Source: WHSW01 sp963769945
GTDB taxonomy: Bacteria; Actinomycetota; Thermoleophilia; Solirubrobacterales; 70-9
Length of the DNA stretch: 64,000 nucleotides
Reading direction: 5' to 3'
Assembly: GCA_963769945.1 (NCBI GenBank)
Contig: CAVYOA010000014.1
Coordinates: forward strand, 434,001 to 498,000
Of the stretch, positions 8,154 through 16,754 are shown piece after piece. Under the pieces are notes generated by a model. It made no database searches. It had not been told where the DNA came from and worked only from the letters and a program-made list of their open reading frames with translations. Position numbers and translations under genes: made by a program. Within the stretch, counting starts at the first letter, position 1. Each line of letters begins with the position of its first letter.

Positions 8154-8171
8154 GTGGGGCCGGGGCCCCAC
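8154..8171. terminator. Hairpin between convergent genes (probable bidirectional terminator)
   Basis: A perfect 18-base GC palindrome (GTGGGGCC and its complement) lies between the convergent dehydratase and TetR genes. It is flanked by TGATGA (8143-8148) and TCATCA (8176-8181), which extend the stem around an internal loop. There is no T tract, so termination efficiency is uncertain. Confidence 0.55.
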
Positions 8172-8200
8172 AAATTCATCAACCGGGCCTCGTCAGTCGC

Positions 8201-8869
8201 TCACGCCGGGGGTCGGCAGGTTTTCACCGTGGCAATCGCGCTGGCGACGCAGCTGCGCACGACATCCTCGGGAGCGACCGAGAACAGCCCGGGAATCCCC
8301 GGGGAAAGCTGGCGTACCCCGACGCGGATGCGGGCGAGGTGCATCGCGCCGAGCGTTTGTGTCCACAAGAGGTTCGCGGTGTAGTCGGGGTCTTCGAGGT
8401 CGAACGCTGCGGCCTCGACGCCGTGTCGAAGCACGCCGGCGAGCACGTTGATGCACGCTGCCATGCCCTGGCCCAGGCGCAGCCACACCGACTCCGAGAC
8501 GCTCCCGTGGAGCTCTCGAGCCGGCTGGTGCATGAGCGCCAGCGAGCAGTCGAGAAACGCCGGGTAGCGCTCACAAAAACCGGCATAGGCCTCGGTTACG
8601 CGCTCGAGCTGAGGCTCGGGTTCGGCCTGCGACGCGACCGCCGTTCCCAGCAGTTCCGCCAACTCCGACAGGTAGTCGGTCATCGTCAGCACGAAGAGCT
8701 CGTCCTTGGAGGAGAACTGGCGATAGATCAGGCCGCGCGCGATGCCTACCGATTGCGCGATCTCCTCGACGGGCGCATCACGAAAGCCGCGCTCATCGAA
8801 TAGCTTGCGGGTTGCCTCGATCAGCTCGCGTTCGCGAACCTGGCGCAGTGGTGCCTTCGTCTCTGCCAC
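8201..8869 (-). CDS. TetR family transcriptional regulator
   Basis: TetR repressor of about 222 residues. The N-terminal helix-turn-helix runs RELIEATRKLFDERGF, then VEEIAQSVGIARGLIYRQF and SSKDELF, a textbook TetR DNA-binding domain; the rest is a helical ligand-binding domain. Start candidates are GTG 8869 and GTG 8875; 8869 is preferred because a TACGGT hexamer ends six bases upstream, the leaderless arrangement seen elsewhere here. It is divergent from the ferredoxin reductase-desaturase pair, and a palindrome between them overlaps that operon's promoter, so it probably controls fatty acid desaturation, perhaps sensing acyl-CoA. Confidence 0.9.
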   Translation of the reverse strand: MAETKAPLRQVRERELIEATRKLFDERGFRDAPVEEIAQSVGIARGLIYRQFSSKDELFVLTMTDYLSELAELLGTAVASQAEPEPQLERVTEAYAGFCERYPAFLDCSLALMHQPARELHGSVSESVWLRLGQGMAACINVLAGVLRHGVEAAAFDLEDPDYTANLLWTQTLGAMHLARIRVGVRQLSPGIPGLFSVAPEDVVRSCVASAIATVKTCRPPA

Positions 8870-8886
8870 GGACACACCGTAACGGA

Positions 8887-8915
8887 TGAGAACGACGGGT
8901 TGACGCTCGTTCTCA
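8887..8915. promoter_or_regulatory. Probable TetR operator
   Basis: TGAGAACGA (8887-8895) and TCGTTCTCA (8907-8915) form a perfect 9-bp inverted repeat with an 11-base spacer that contains the -35 box of the rightward promoter. Position in the divergent intergenic region and symmetry are as expected for a TetR site controlling both sides. Confidence 0.75.
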
Positions 8916-8929
8916 GGATTGGCTATTGT
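8900..8929 (+). promoter_or_regulatory. Promoter of the reductase-desaturase operon
   Basis: TTGACG at 8900-8905 and TATTGT at 8924-8929 with an 18-base spacer. The -35 lies between the two half-sites of the TetR palindrome, so repressor binding would block RNA polymerase. Confidence 0.6.
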
Positions 8930-8967
8930 GGGCCGGGTGATGCAATTTCCCCAAGGGGGCCGACGCC

Positions 8968-10071
8968 GTGGCTGAGCGCGGGGCACAGCCCAACGTGCAT
9001 CCGCTGCGGGCGCGAGCGCTGCGCGCGATCAGCGCCTTCACCTCGCCGCTGCTGCCCGACGACTACCTTGAGATGATCAACCCGCTGTGGTCGACGCGCG
9101 AGCTGCGCGGCCGAGTCGAGGAGCTGGTGCCGGAGGCAGGTGACGCAACCACGGTGCTGATTCGCCCGGGGCACGCCTGGCCTGGACACCAACCGGGTCA
9201 ATACCTGCGCGTCGGTTTCGATGTCGACGGCATCCGCCACTGGCGCGCCTACTCGATCACCTCCGATCCAGGCCGCCCGGACGGGTTCCTCTCAATCACC
9301 CCCAAGCTGGTCGAGGAAGGGAAGGTCTCGCCCTACGTCAACCGCAAGCTCAAGCCCGGGACGATCATCTCGCTCTCCGACGTCGAGGGCCAGTTCGTGC
9401 TCCCCGAGCCGCGGCCCGAGCGCATCCTCTTCATCTCCGCCGGAAGCGGGATCACGCCGATCATCGCGATGCTGCGCTGCCTCGAGCGCGAGGACAAGCT
9501 CGACGATGTGGTCCATCTGCATTCGGCTCCGACCACCGACGATGTCATCTTCGGCGAGCGCCTGCGCGCCCTCGACGAGAAGTACGAAGGACTGACGCTG
9601 CACGTCCAGCACACCCAGCAGGGCGACGGGCGCATCCGACCCACCGACCTCGACGAGCTCTGCCCGGACTGGCGCGAGCGCGAGACTTTCCTTTGCGGGC
9701 CCGCCGAGCTGATCGAGGAGTTCGAAGAGCGCTGGGAGGACGAGGAACTGACCGACAAGCTTCACCTCGAGCGCTTCCAGCCGGTGATCGGCGGCGACGG
9801 CGCCGGCGGGGGAGAGGGCGGGACGATCAAGTTCCTCAAGTCCGACGTCGAAGCCGAATCCGACGGCTCGCAGCCGATCCTGGTCGCGGGCGAAGAGGCG
9901 GGGCTGGAGCTCGAATTCGGCTGCCGGATGGGGATCTGCCACACCTGCGTCGGCACACTGTGCTCCGGCAAGCTTCGCGACATGCGAAGCGGCGAGGTCC
10001 ACGGCGACGAGGGGGAGACGGTGCGCATCTGCATCAACGCCCCCGAGGGTCCGGTGGAGATCGACCTATGA
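8968..10071 (+). CDS. Ferredoxin-type oxidoreductase with C-terminal [2Fe-2S] domain (desaturase electron donor)
   Basis: Flavin-dependent reductase of 367 residues that would carry electrons from NAD(P)H to the neighbouring desaturase at the membrane. The FAD segment RAYSITSDP, the NAD segment ISAGSGITPI and FLCGPAEL belong to the ferredoxin-NADP reductase module; the C-terminal plant-type ferredoxin domain has FGCRMGICHTCVG plus a later Cys in VRICINAP (C-x4-C-x2-C...C). The architecture matches the mycobacterial partner of DesA3 (Rv3230c type). Start GTG 8968. It is the first gene of the operon behind the TetR palindrome. Confidence 0.9.
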   Translation: MAERGAQPNVHPLRARALRAISAFTSPLLPDDYLEMINPLWSTRELRGRVEELVPEAGDATTVLIRPGHAWPGHQPGQYLRVGFDVDGIRHWRAYSITSDPGRPDGFLSITPKLVEEGKVSPYVNRKLKPGTIISLSDVEGQFVLPEPRPERILFISAGSGITPIIAMLRCLEREDKLDDVVHLHSAPTTDDVIFGERLRALDEKYEGLTLHVQHTQQGDGRIRPTDLDELCPDWRERETFLCGPAELIEEFEERWEDEELTDKLHLERFQPVIGGDGAGGGEGGTIKFLKSDVEAESDGSQPILVAGEEAGLELEFGCRMGICHTCVGTLCSGKLRDMRSGEVHGDEGETVRICINAPEGPVEIDL

Positions 10072-10142
10072 ACCTTGAAAAATGCGAACACTGGAGAACG
10101 AGATGACGACCGAGACCAAGGACCGAAAGCGCCGCTGACGCG

Positions 10143-11567
10143 GTGGGCGAGATCGAGAACCCGCTCAACCGGCTGACCGAGGAGCAGGTCGAGGCGCTGG
10201 GGCGTGAGTTCGACGCGATCCACGACGAGGTTTTCAACTCGCTCGGCGCCCGCGACGCGAAATACATCACCTCGATGATCGAGATGCACAGGCGGATGGC
10301 GTTGACGGGTCGGGCGCTGCTCGTTCCGTCGAAGTTCAAGTTCGCCTGGGTCGGAGGCACGACGATGCTCTCGCTGGCGAAGATCCTCGAGAACATGGAG
10401 ATCGGCCACAACGTCATGCATGGCCAGTGGGATTGGATGAACAACCCAGAGATCCATTCCTCGACATGGGATTGGGACACGGCCTCGACCAAGGAGGCGT
10501 GGAAGCACTCCCACAACTACATCCATCACACCTACACCAACATCCGCGGCAAGGACAAGGACCTTGGCTACGAGATCATGCGAATCGACCCGCACCAGTC
10601 CTGGCACCCGGTCTATCTACTGCAGCCGTTCTACAACGTGCTCTTGATGGCGCTGTTCGAGTGGGGGGTGGCGGTCCACGACCTCGACTTCGACGCGATC
10701 CGCTCTGGCGAGAAGTCGCCGAAGCAGGTGCGCGAGGACTTAAAGGGCATCGCGGGCAAGGCGCGCGCGCAGATCGTCAAGGACTACATCGCGTTCCCGG
10801 CTCTCTCGGGGCTGATCATGGGCGGGATCGCGGCTGCGGGCGAAGCTGTGCGCCAGAGCCGCGGTGGGACGTCGCGCCGCGTGCCAAAAGCGATCCGCGA
10901 TCGCGCCCCGGGCGCGGTGAAGAAGCGCCTGCGCCAGCGCGGCCCGGCTCGCAACGTCGCCGATGCGTTCGCCGATGAATTCAAGACGTCGTTTCGCACG
11001 ACCTTCTGGGCCGACGTCGCGGCGAACATCGTGCGCAACTTCTGGTCCAACGCGATCATCTTCTGCGGGCACTTTCCCGATCAGACGTATTCCTTCTCCC
11101 AGGAGGAGACGGAGGATGAGTCGAAGGGCGCTTGGTACGTGCGCCAGCTGATCGGCGCAGCCAACATCGACGGCGGCCCCCTGTTTCACGTCGCCGCCGG
11201 CAATCTCTCGTTTCAGGTCGAGCACCACCTCTACCCCGACATGCCCTCGACCCGCTATGCCGAGATCGCGCCGAAGGTCCGCGACGTCTGCAAGCGCTAC
11301 GGCCTGCCCTACAACACAGGCCCGTTCCTGCAGCAGTGGGGCATGGTCCAGCGCACGATCCTGCGCCTCGCCTTTCCGGGCGGCAAGGTCAGGCCGAAGC
11401 CCGGGCCGTACCAGGGAACCGATACGGAGGCGAGCCCGGCGGCGCGAAACGGCGGTGCCTCGGCGGCGTCGAATGGCGGCGAAGCGGCGGGCAGCAACGG
11501 CGGCGGGCGATCAAAGCCGGCGGCAACGAAGAATGCCCCGGCCGAGGTGCCCGGCGACGACGACTGA
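10143..11567 (+). CDS. Membrane fatty acid (acyl-CoA) desaturase
   Basis: Di-iron fatty acid desaturase of 474 residues with three histidine boxes: HNVMH, HSHNYIHH and QVEHHLYP. Hydrophobic stretches between boxes one and three fit a membrane enzyme. The last 50 or so residues are a low-complexity Gly/Ala/Asn/Ser tail ending GDDD, not part of the catalytic domain. GTG 10143 is the start in this frame, but ATG 10103, preceded by GGAGAACGAG, opens nine good codons one frame away; dropping one A near 10126-10128 would fuse them into a longer N-terminus. Electrons should come from the upstream reductase. Confidence 0.9.
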   Translation: MGEIENPLNRLTEEQVEALGREFDAIHDEVFNSLGARDAKYITSMIEMHRRMALTGRALLVPSKFKFAWVGGTTMLSLAKILENMEIGHNVMHGQWDWMNNPEIHSSTWDWDTASTKEAWKHSHNYIHHTYTNIRGKDKDLGYEIMRIDPHQSWHPVYLLQPFYNVLLMALFEWGVAVHDLDFDAIRSGEKSPKQVREDLKGIAGKARAQIVKDYIAFPALSGLIMGGIAAAGEAVRQSRGGTSRRVPKAIRDRAPGAVKKRLRQRGPARNVADAFADEFKTSFRTTFWADVAANIVRNFWSNAIIFCGHFPDQTYSFSQEETEDESKGAWYVRQLIGAANIDGGPLFHVAAGNLSFQVEHHLYPDMPSTRYAEIAPKVRDVCKRYGLPYNTGPFLQQWGMVQRTILRLAFPGGKVRPKPGPYQGTDTEASPAARNGGASAASNGGEAAGSNGGGRSKPAATKNAPAEVPGDDD

Positions 11568-11627
11568 GTGGGACGAGCGGCAATTCAGCCGCCCATAGCG
11601 TGGGTGAATCGACGTTTCGTGAGCTGA

Positions 11628-11700
11628 CGCGCCCGGCAGGATTCGAACCTGCGACTTCCGCCTCCGGAGGGCGGCGCTCTATCCACTGAGCTACGGGCGC
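11628..11700 (-). tRNA. tRNA-Arg (anticodon CCG)
   Basis: Read on the minus strand: acceptor GCGCCCG, D-arm GCTCAGTGGATAGAGC, anticodon stem CCGCC/GGCGG with loop CTCCGGA (anticodon CCG, reading CGG), T-arm GGTTCGAATCC and 3' strand CGGGCGC. All stems close and the discriminator is G. CCA is not encoded. RNase Z lies divergently next door. Confidence 0.96.
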
Positions 11701-11837
11701 TCGGCAGCGGAGCTTAGCCCCAACACCGCGCGGAGCCGCTCCGTCGCCGACTGGCAGATAGCGTCGAATTAATTGGCGTTATCTGCCGCTCGTCGCCGGC
11801 ATGGCGCTTCGCTTTGGTGGTGAATACGCTGGCTGGC

Positions 11838-12797
11838 ATGGAGCTCGATCTCGTCTTCCTCGGCACCGGCGGCTCGGTGCCGACCGCGCGGCGCTCGACC
11901 GCCTGCCTGCTCGCTCGCGCCGGCGGCGATCGGCTGCTGTTCGACTGCGGCGAGGGTTCGCAGCGCCAGATGCAGCGGTCGACCGGGTTGGTTCAGGTAG
12001 ATGAAATCTTCATCACCCACCTGCACGCCGATCATTACCTCGGCATCCCGGGACTGCTCAAGACCTACGACCTCAATGACCGCGAGAAGCCGCTTCGAAT
12101 CTTCGGGCCGCCTGGGCTGATCGACCTCTTCAGCGCGCTCGGGCGGATCTTCGGCCGCCTGCGCTACGAGGTTGAGCTTGGTGAGCTTGAGCCAGGCGAA
12201 GCGGTTCGCCATGACGAATACGAGGTGCGCTCGTTCGAGGTCAGCCATCGCATGCGCGCATACGGCTACGCCCTGGTCGAAGACCCGAGGCCCGGGCACC
12301 TCGACGCCGACGCGGCCGCGAACCTCGGCGTCACCCACGGCCCCGACCTCGGACGCCTCCAGCGAGGCGAGGAGGTGCAGGGGTCGAGCGGGACCGTGCG
12401 CCCTGCCGACGTCATGGGCGATGAACGCGCCGGGCGCAAGCTCGTGGTCACGGGCGACACCTCACCGTGTGAGATGACCCGGCTCGCAGCCCATCAGGCG
12501 CAGGTTCTCGTCCACGACGCCAGCTTCGGCGACGACGAGGCCGAACGCGCTGGCGATACCGGCCACTCGACGGCGCGCCAAGCGGCCGCGCTCGCCCGCG
12601 AAGCGGAGGTCGAGATGCTCGCGCTGGTTCACGTCTCCTCGCGCTACGACGTCCGCGCCGTGCTCGAGCAGGCACGCGAGGAGCTCGAGAGCTCGATCGC
12701 TCCGCGCGACTTCGACGTGATCGAGGTCCCGTTTCCCGAGCGTGCGCCACCACACCTGGTCGAGGCGGGAGCGCGACCGCTTCGGCAGGACGACTGA
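11838..12797 (+). CDS. rnz: Ribonuclease Z (tRNA 3'-endonuclease)
   Basis: Zinc endonuclease that trims the 3' end of tRNA precursors before CCA addition. The 319-residue protein has HLHADH at 61-66, then VTGDTSPC, HDASF, GHSTARQAA and HVSSRY, in the order typical of RNase Z, so it is a full-length short-form (ElaC-like) enzyme. ATG 11838 starts the canonical MELDLVFLGTGG; an upstream GTG (11814) would only add eight residues. A TACGCT hexamer ends seven bases before the ATG. The adjacent tRNA lacks an encoded CCA, which fits the need for this enzyme. Confidence 0.93.
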   Translation: MELDLVFLGTGGSVPTARRSTACLLARAGGDRLLFDCGEGSQRQMQRSTGLVQVDEIFITHLHADHYLGIPGLLKTYDLNDREKPLRIFGPPGLIDLFSALGRIFGRLRYEVELGELEPGEAVRHDEYEVRSFEVSHRMRAYGYALVEDPRPGHLDADAAANLGVTHGPDLGRLQRGEEVQGSSGTVRPADVMGDERAGRKLVVTGDTSPCEMTRLAAHQAQVLVHDASFGDDEAERAGDTGHSTARQAAALAREAEVEMLALVHVSSRYDVRAVLEQAREELESSIAPRDFDVIEVPFPERAPPHLVEAGARPLRQDD

Positions 12798-12809
12798 CGA
12801 CCCGGGCGT

Positions 12810-13694
12810 TCAGCCCAGCGGCGCTACCTGATCGGCGATCGAGAAGGCGAGCTCGCGCGGCTTGTCCTCTTGCAGGAAATGCTTTGCCTTGAGCAGCTCG
12901 GGGTCCGAGACCGCGACGACCTGTTTGGCGATCTCGAGCTGGTCGAGACCGAATACCGGGTCGAGCTCGCCCCAGATGATCCGGGCCGGGTAGCTGCGCT
13001 CGGCCAGCCCGTCCCACAGCAGCTTGCGCTTTTCCTCGGTGAGCTCGAATCCGCGCATGATTCGCAAGAAGGCGCGTCCGTGGTCGCCGCGCAGCAGCAG
13101 CTCGCGGTGGGCGTAGATCTCGGCCGTTGAGACCGCGTGCCGATCGGCGACGCCCTGCGCTCGAAACAGCGCCGCGAACACCGGCGGCGGCGTCATCCGA
13201 AGCCAGAGCTCGCCGATGCCGCGGATCGAGAATGGGTGCATCGTCCATGGTCGGCGAAAGGTCGCCGGGTCAAGAGGCGCGTTGAGGACCGTCAGCGAGA
13301 GCACCCGCTCGGGGTTGCGCACTGCCCATTCGCACCCGACCGGCCCGCCGATGTCGTGCACGACGAGGTGGCAGCGATCAAGCTCGAGCGCGTCGATTGC
13401 CTCGCCAGTCCAGCGCGCGAGGCCGCTCCAGCTGTAATCGAAACCGTTGGGACGCTCGGCCAGCCCTAGCCCGGGAAAGTCGAAGGCGACCGCGCGCACG
13501 CCCTGGTCGGCGAGCGGCGGGATCACCTTGCGATAAAGAAACGAGCTCGTCGGAACGCCGTGCAAGAGAACGACGTTCGGCCCGTCGCCCTGTTCACGGA
13601 CGAAGCTGCGAACTCCGCCCGCGGCGAAACGGCGTCCGGCTGCGCTGTGGATGTCGATCAGCTCGGCGACCTCTGCCTTCACGCAGAGGATCAT
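12810..13694 (-). CDS. Alpha/beta hydrolase (haloalkane dehalogenase/epoxide hydrolase-like)
   Basis: Alpha/beta hydrolase of 294 residues with an aspartate nucleophile: Asp114 in VVHDIGG, acid Asp245 in GELDPVF and base His272 in KHFLQED. The oxyanion segment is HGVPTSS. Asp nucleophile plus HFLQED is the haloalkane dehalogenase pattern, but the Trp that normally follows the nucleophile to hold the halide is Ile here, so epoxide hydrolase or another ester/halide substrate is equally likely. It is convergent with rnz and divergent from the pyr operon. The fold is certain, the substrate unknown. Confidence 0.85.
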   Translation of the reverse strand: MILCVKAEVAELIDIHSAAGRRFAAGGVRSFVREQGDGPNVVLLHGVPTSSFLYRKVIPPLADQGVRAVAFDFPGLGLAERPNGFDYSWSGLARWTGEAIDALELDRCHLVVHDIGGPVGCEWAVRNPERVLSLTVLNAPLDPATFRRPWTMHPFSIRGIGELWLRMTPPPVFAALFRAQGVADRHAVSTAEIYAHRELLLRGDHGRAFLRIMRGFELTEEKRKLLWDGLAERSYPARIIWGELDPVFGLDQLEIAKQVVAVSDPELLKAKHFLQEDKPRELAFSIADQVAPLG

Positions 13695-13765
13695 TACTAA
13701 GTGCCCGGCGCGAAAGTTCGCCGCAAAGTCCGAACGGGCTCGCCGGCGGTCGCCTGTGCCCTTGC

Positions 13766-13817
13766 TACTGTCAACGCGTCAGTTCCTTTAACCCGGTCCA
13801 GTGAGGCCAGGAAGGGG
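13766..13817 (+). promoter_or_regulatory. pyr operon -10 box and PyrR-binding loop over the pyrR ribosome binding site
   Basis: A TACTGT hexamer (13766-13771) predicts a start of transcription near 13778. The leader then folds as TTCCT (13783-13787) with AGGAA (13809-13813), enclosing GGTCC-AGTGAG-GCC. The segment GGTCCAGTGAGGCCA matches the known PyrR-binding loop consensus. The 3' arm overlaps the ribosome binding site GGAAGGGG (13810-13817), six bases from the pyrR ATG, so PyrR with UMP should repress by blocking translation, as described for mycobacteria, rather than by attenuation. Confidence 0.82.
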
Positions 13818-13822
13818 CGCGT

Positions 13823-14428
13823 ATGCCGGTCGAACCCAACAGGGTCGTGCTCGATCACGACGATTTGCGCCGCACGCTCGTGCGGATCGCCCACGAGATC
13901 GTCGAGAAGAACCCTGAATCGCAGTCACTTGCTCTCGTCGGCATCCACACTCGTGGCGCCGTGCTCGCTCGCCGCCTGCACACACTGGTCGGCGAACTGA
14001 CCGGCTACGAGGTGCCGCTCGGCGACCTCGACATCTCCTTCTATCGCGACGACATCCTCGGCCGCGACCCGGGCGCGCAGCCGGTCGTGCACTCCTCGCA
14101 CCTCGACTTCGACCTCGATCGGCGCACCGTTGTCCTGGTCGACGACGTCCTCTTTACCGGCCGCACGGTGCGCGCTGCGATCGACGCGCTCTTCGACTAC
14201 GGGCGGCCCGAGCGCATTCAGCTCGCTGTGCTGGCCGACCGGGGCCACCGCGAGCTGCCAATCCGCCCCGACTACGTCGGCAAGAACCTGCCGACTGCCC
14301 GCGGCGAGCGCGTCTTCGTCCATCTCGAGGAGAGCGACGGAAACGACGAAGTCACGATCGAAGAGCCGGCACTCGATGCGCGGGGCCCGGGTACGCCCAC
14401 CGGCGCCGCGACGGGAGGGCGCCGATGA
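13823..14428 (+). CDS. pyrR: PyrR: pyr operon RNA-binding regulator / uracil phosphoribosyltransferase
   Basis: Bifunctional protein of 201 residues that binds pyr mRNA in response to UMP/UTP and has phosphoribosyltransferase activity. The PRPP-binding loop VVLVDDVLFTGRT lies at residues 103-115, and DISFYRDD and LADRGHRELPI are PyrR hallmarks. The last 25 or so residues are a Gly/Thr/Ala tail longer than usual. ATG 13823 follows the RNA loop it is expected to bind, so it should repress itself and the downstream operon. It overlaps pyrB by ATGA. Confidence 0.95.
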   Translation: MPVEPNRVVLDHDDLRRTLVRIAHEIVEKNPESQSLALVGIHTRGAVLARRLHTLVGELTGYEVPLGDLDISFYRDDILGRDPGAQPVVHSSHLDFDLDRRTVVLVDDVLFTGRTVRAAIDALFDYGRPERIQLAVLADRGHRELPIRPDYVGKNLPTARGERVFVHLEESDGNDEVTIEEPALDARGPGTPTGAATGGRR

Positions 14429-15393
14429 AGCACCTACTCGCAATCGAGGATCTCGAGCGCGCCGACGTCGAGCGAATCATGTCGCGGGCATCGAGCTTCG
14501 CCGAGATCGGCAGGCGCGACATCAAGAAGGTGCCGACACTGCGCGGTCGCACTGTGGTCAGCCTCTTCTACGAGTCGAGCACCCGCACCAGCTCCTCGTT
14601 CGAGCTCGCTGCGAAGCGTCTCTCCGCCGACGTCGTCTCGATCAAGTCCTCGGGCTCGGCGGTCGACAAGGGCGAATCGCTCAAGGACACGATCGCGACG
14701 CTCTCGGCCTACGGGCCGGAAGCGATCATCATCCGTTCGCCGCACGCCGGCGCGGCCAAGCTGGTGACGCAATGGACCCCGGCCAGCGTCATCAACGCCG
14801 GCGACGGCAAGCACGAGCACCCGAGCCAGGCGCTGCTCGATGCCTACACGCTGATCGATCGTTTCGGCGCACTCGACGGCAAGAAGATCTGGATCGTCGG
14901 CGACGTGCTGCACAGTCGCGTCGCCCGGTCTTGCGTTCTCTGCTTTTCGCTGATGGGCGCGCAGGTGACGGTGTGCGGGCCACCGACGCTGATCCCGCGC
15001 GGGATCGAGCAAGAGCTCAGCTGCGCTGTCAGCTACGACCTCGACGACCTCGCCGAAGCCGACGTCGTCTACGCCTTGCGGATGCAACGCGAGCGTATGA
15101 ACGAGTCGTTCGTGCCCTCGCTGCGCGAGTACGCGGTCAACTATCAGATCGATTCCCGCCGCCTCGGGCCGCGCCAGCTGCTTATGCACCCGGGGCCGGT
15201 CAATCGCGGTGTCGAGCTCTCGCCCGAGGTCATCGACGGGCCAGCATCGCTGATCAACACCCAGGTCGAAAGCGGCCTGGTTGTTCGCATGGCGGTGCTC
15301 TACGAGCTGCTTGCCGGCGGCAGCGAGCCGCGCGCCGCCGTAACCGCCGACGCCGAGTTGCCAGTCCCGACGCCGATCGGCGAGCCCGCGTGA
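14425..15393 (+). CDS. pyrB: Aspartate carbamoyltransferase, catalytic subunit
   Basis: Second step of pyrimidine synthesis: carbamoyl phosphate plus aspartate to N-carbamoylaspartate. The 322-residue protein carries the carbamoyl-phosphate loop SSTRTSSSFE at 51-60, the HEHPSQALLDAYT segment and HPGPVNRG. It is a normal length catalytic chain; no regulatory pyrI subunit is nearby, as in other Gram-positive bacteria. It overlaps pyrR (ATGA) and pyrC (GTGA). Confidence 0.96.
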   Translation: MKHLLAIEDLERADVERIMSRASSFAEIGRRDIKKVPTLRGRTVVSLFYESSTRTSSSFELAAKRLSADVVSIKSSGSAVDKGESLKDTIATLSAYGPEAIIIRSPHAGAAKLVTQWTPASVINAGDGKHEHPSQALLDAYTLIDRFGALDGKKIWIVGDVLHSRVARSCVLCFSLMGAQVTVCGPPTLIPRGIEQELSCAVSYDLDDLAEADVVYALRMQRERMNESFVPSLREYAVNYQIDSRRLGPRQLLMHPGPVNRGVELSPEVIDGPASLINTQVESGLVVRMAVLYELLAGGSEPRAAVTADAELPVPTPIGEPA

Positions 15394-16754
15394 CGGCCGA
15401 CAGGGCGATCTCCAGTCTCGACTGGCGAGGCAGCGGTTCCGAGCCCGCGGACGCACTAGTCATCCGCGATGCGGCTGTGCTCGACGCTCGCGCGGGTATC
15501 GACGGGCGTCACGACATCGTCGTTCGCGAGGGCGAGATCGCCGAGATCGCAGCCGCCGGATCGGCGCCGACCGACGATGCCGAGGTGATCGAGGCAGACG
15601 GGCGCGCTGTATTTCCCGCCTTCTTCGATCCGCACGTGCACCTGCGCACCCCCGGTCGCGAGGACAAGGAGGACGTCGAGACCGGCTCGCGCGCGGCTGC
15701 GGCTGGAGGTTTCTGCGGCATCCTCGCGATGGCCAACACCGAACCACCGGTCGACCTTGCCTCCCATGTCGGCGCGCTGCGCGAGCAGGCTCGCGAGCAG
15801 GCCGCGATCCCGACCGGGTTCATGGCGACCGTGACGCGGGGAATGAATGGCCGCGAGCTCTCGGAGATGGCCGATCTCGCCAGCGCCGGCGCGGTCGGCT
15901 TCTCTGACGATGGCTTGCCGATCCAAAGCGCGCGGGTGATGCGCCGCGCGCTTCAGTATCAGCGCCTCGTCGGGCTCCCGATCGCGCTGCACGAGGAGGA
16001 CGCCGAGCTCTCTGCGGGCGGCTCGATGCATGAGGGCCCCGTCTCAGCCGGGCTCGGTGTGGCCGGAATTCCTTCGATCTCGGAGTCGACGATGATCGCT
16101 CGCGATTGCGCGCTGGCCGCCTATGAGGAGGCCAGCATCCACGTCCAACACCTCTCCGCACTGGAGTCGGTGGCGGTGGTCGAGCAGGCCAAGGCCGCCG
16201 GAGTGCAGGTCACCTGCGAGGCGAGCCCGCACCACCTGACCCTGACCGACGAGGAGGTGCGCAGCCTCGACTCCCGCTTCAAGATGAATCCCCCGCTTCG
16301 CAGCGAAGCCGATCGCCAGGCCTTGATCGAAGGCATCCGCGCGGGCACGATCGACTGCATCGCAACCGATCACGCCCCCCACACATCGAGCGAGAAGGAG
16401 GTCCCGTTCGAGCAGGCGGCGATGGGCGTGATCGGCCTCGAGACCGCCTTCGCCGCGCTCTACACCGAGCTCGTGCTGCCCGGGGTGCTCGAGCTGGCGA
16501 CGCTGATCGAGCGCCTCGGCGGCGGCGCTGCGGCGCTCGGTTTCGCGACGCCGAAGATCGCAACTGGCGAGCCGGCGAACCTCGTCCTCTGCGATCTCGA
16601 AGCCGAATGGGAGGCCGGAGCCGAGGGCTGGGAGAGTCGCTCGGACAACTCGTGCTTCGCCGGCCGCGACCTGCGCGGCAGGGTGCTGATGACCGTCGCC
16701 GCCGGCCGCGTCGCCTACAGGCAGCGAAGCTTTGCCATGGGTGTCGCGTCGTGA
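15390..16754 (+). CDS. pyrC: Dihydroorotase
   Basis: Class I dihydroorotase of 454 residues closing N-carbamoylaspartate to dihydroorotate. Zinc ligands DPHVHLR (His82, His84) and the ATDHAPHTSSEK segment (metal and catalytic Asp) are present, with the N-terminal beta-sandwich typical of the amidohydrolase superfamily. GTG 15390 overlaps the pyrB stop (GTGA). The final codons (GVAS, stop) form the first copy of a 23-bp repeat that recurs 77 bases downstream at the next gene's start. Confidence 0.95.
   Translation: MTADRAISSLDWRGSGSEPADALVIRDAAVLDARAGIDGRHDIVVREGEIAEIAAAGSAPTDDAEVIEADGRAVFPAFFDPHVHLRTPGREDKEDVETGSRAAAAGGFCGILAMANTEPPVDLASHVGALREQAREQAAIPTGFMATVTRGMNGRELSEMADLASAGAVGFSDDGLPIQSARVMRRALQYQRLVGLPIALHEEDAELSAGGSMHEGPVSAGLGVAGIPSISESTMIARDCALAAYEEASIHVQHLSALESVAVVEQAKAAGVQVTCEASPHHLTLTDEEVRSLDSRFKMNPPLRSEADRQALIEGIRAGTIDCIATDHAPHTSSEKEVPFEQAAMGVIGLETAFAALYTELVLPGVLELATLIERLGGGAAALGFATPKIATGEPANLVLCDLEAEWEAGAEGWESRSDNSCFAGRDLRGRVLMTVAAGRVAYRQRSFAMGVAS

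Noticed and set aside
11628..11700. tRNA-Arg as an integration (attachment) site
   Set aside because: No integrase gene and no repeat of the tRNA 3' end elsewhere in the window.
12448..13248. 266-codon Arg/Ala-rich frame on the minus strand
   Set aside because: Overlaps the hydrolase in another frame of the same strand and rnz on the other; composition is typical of a frame shadow.
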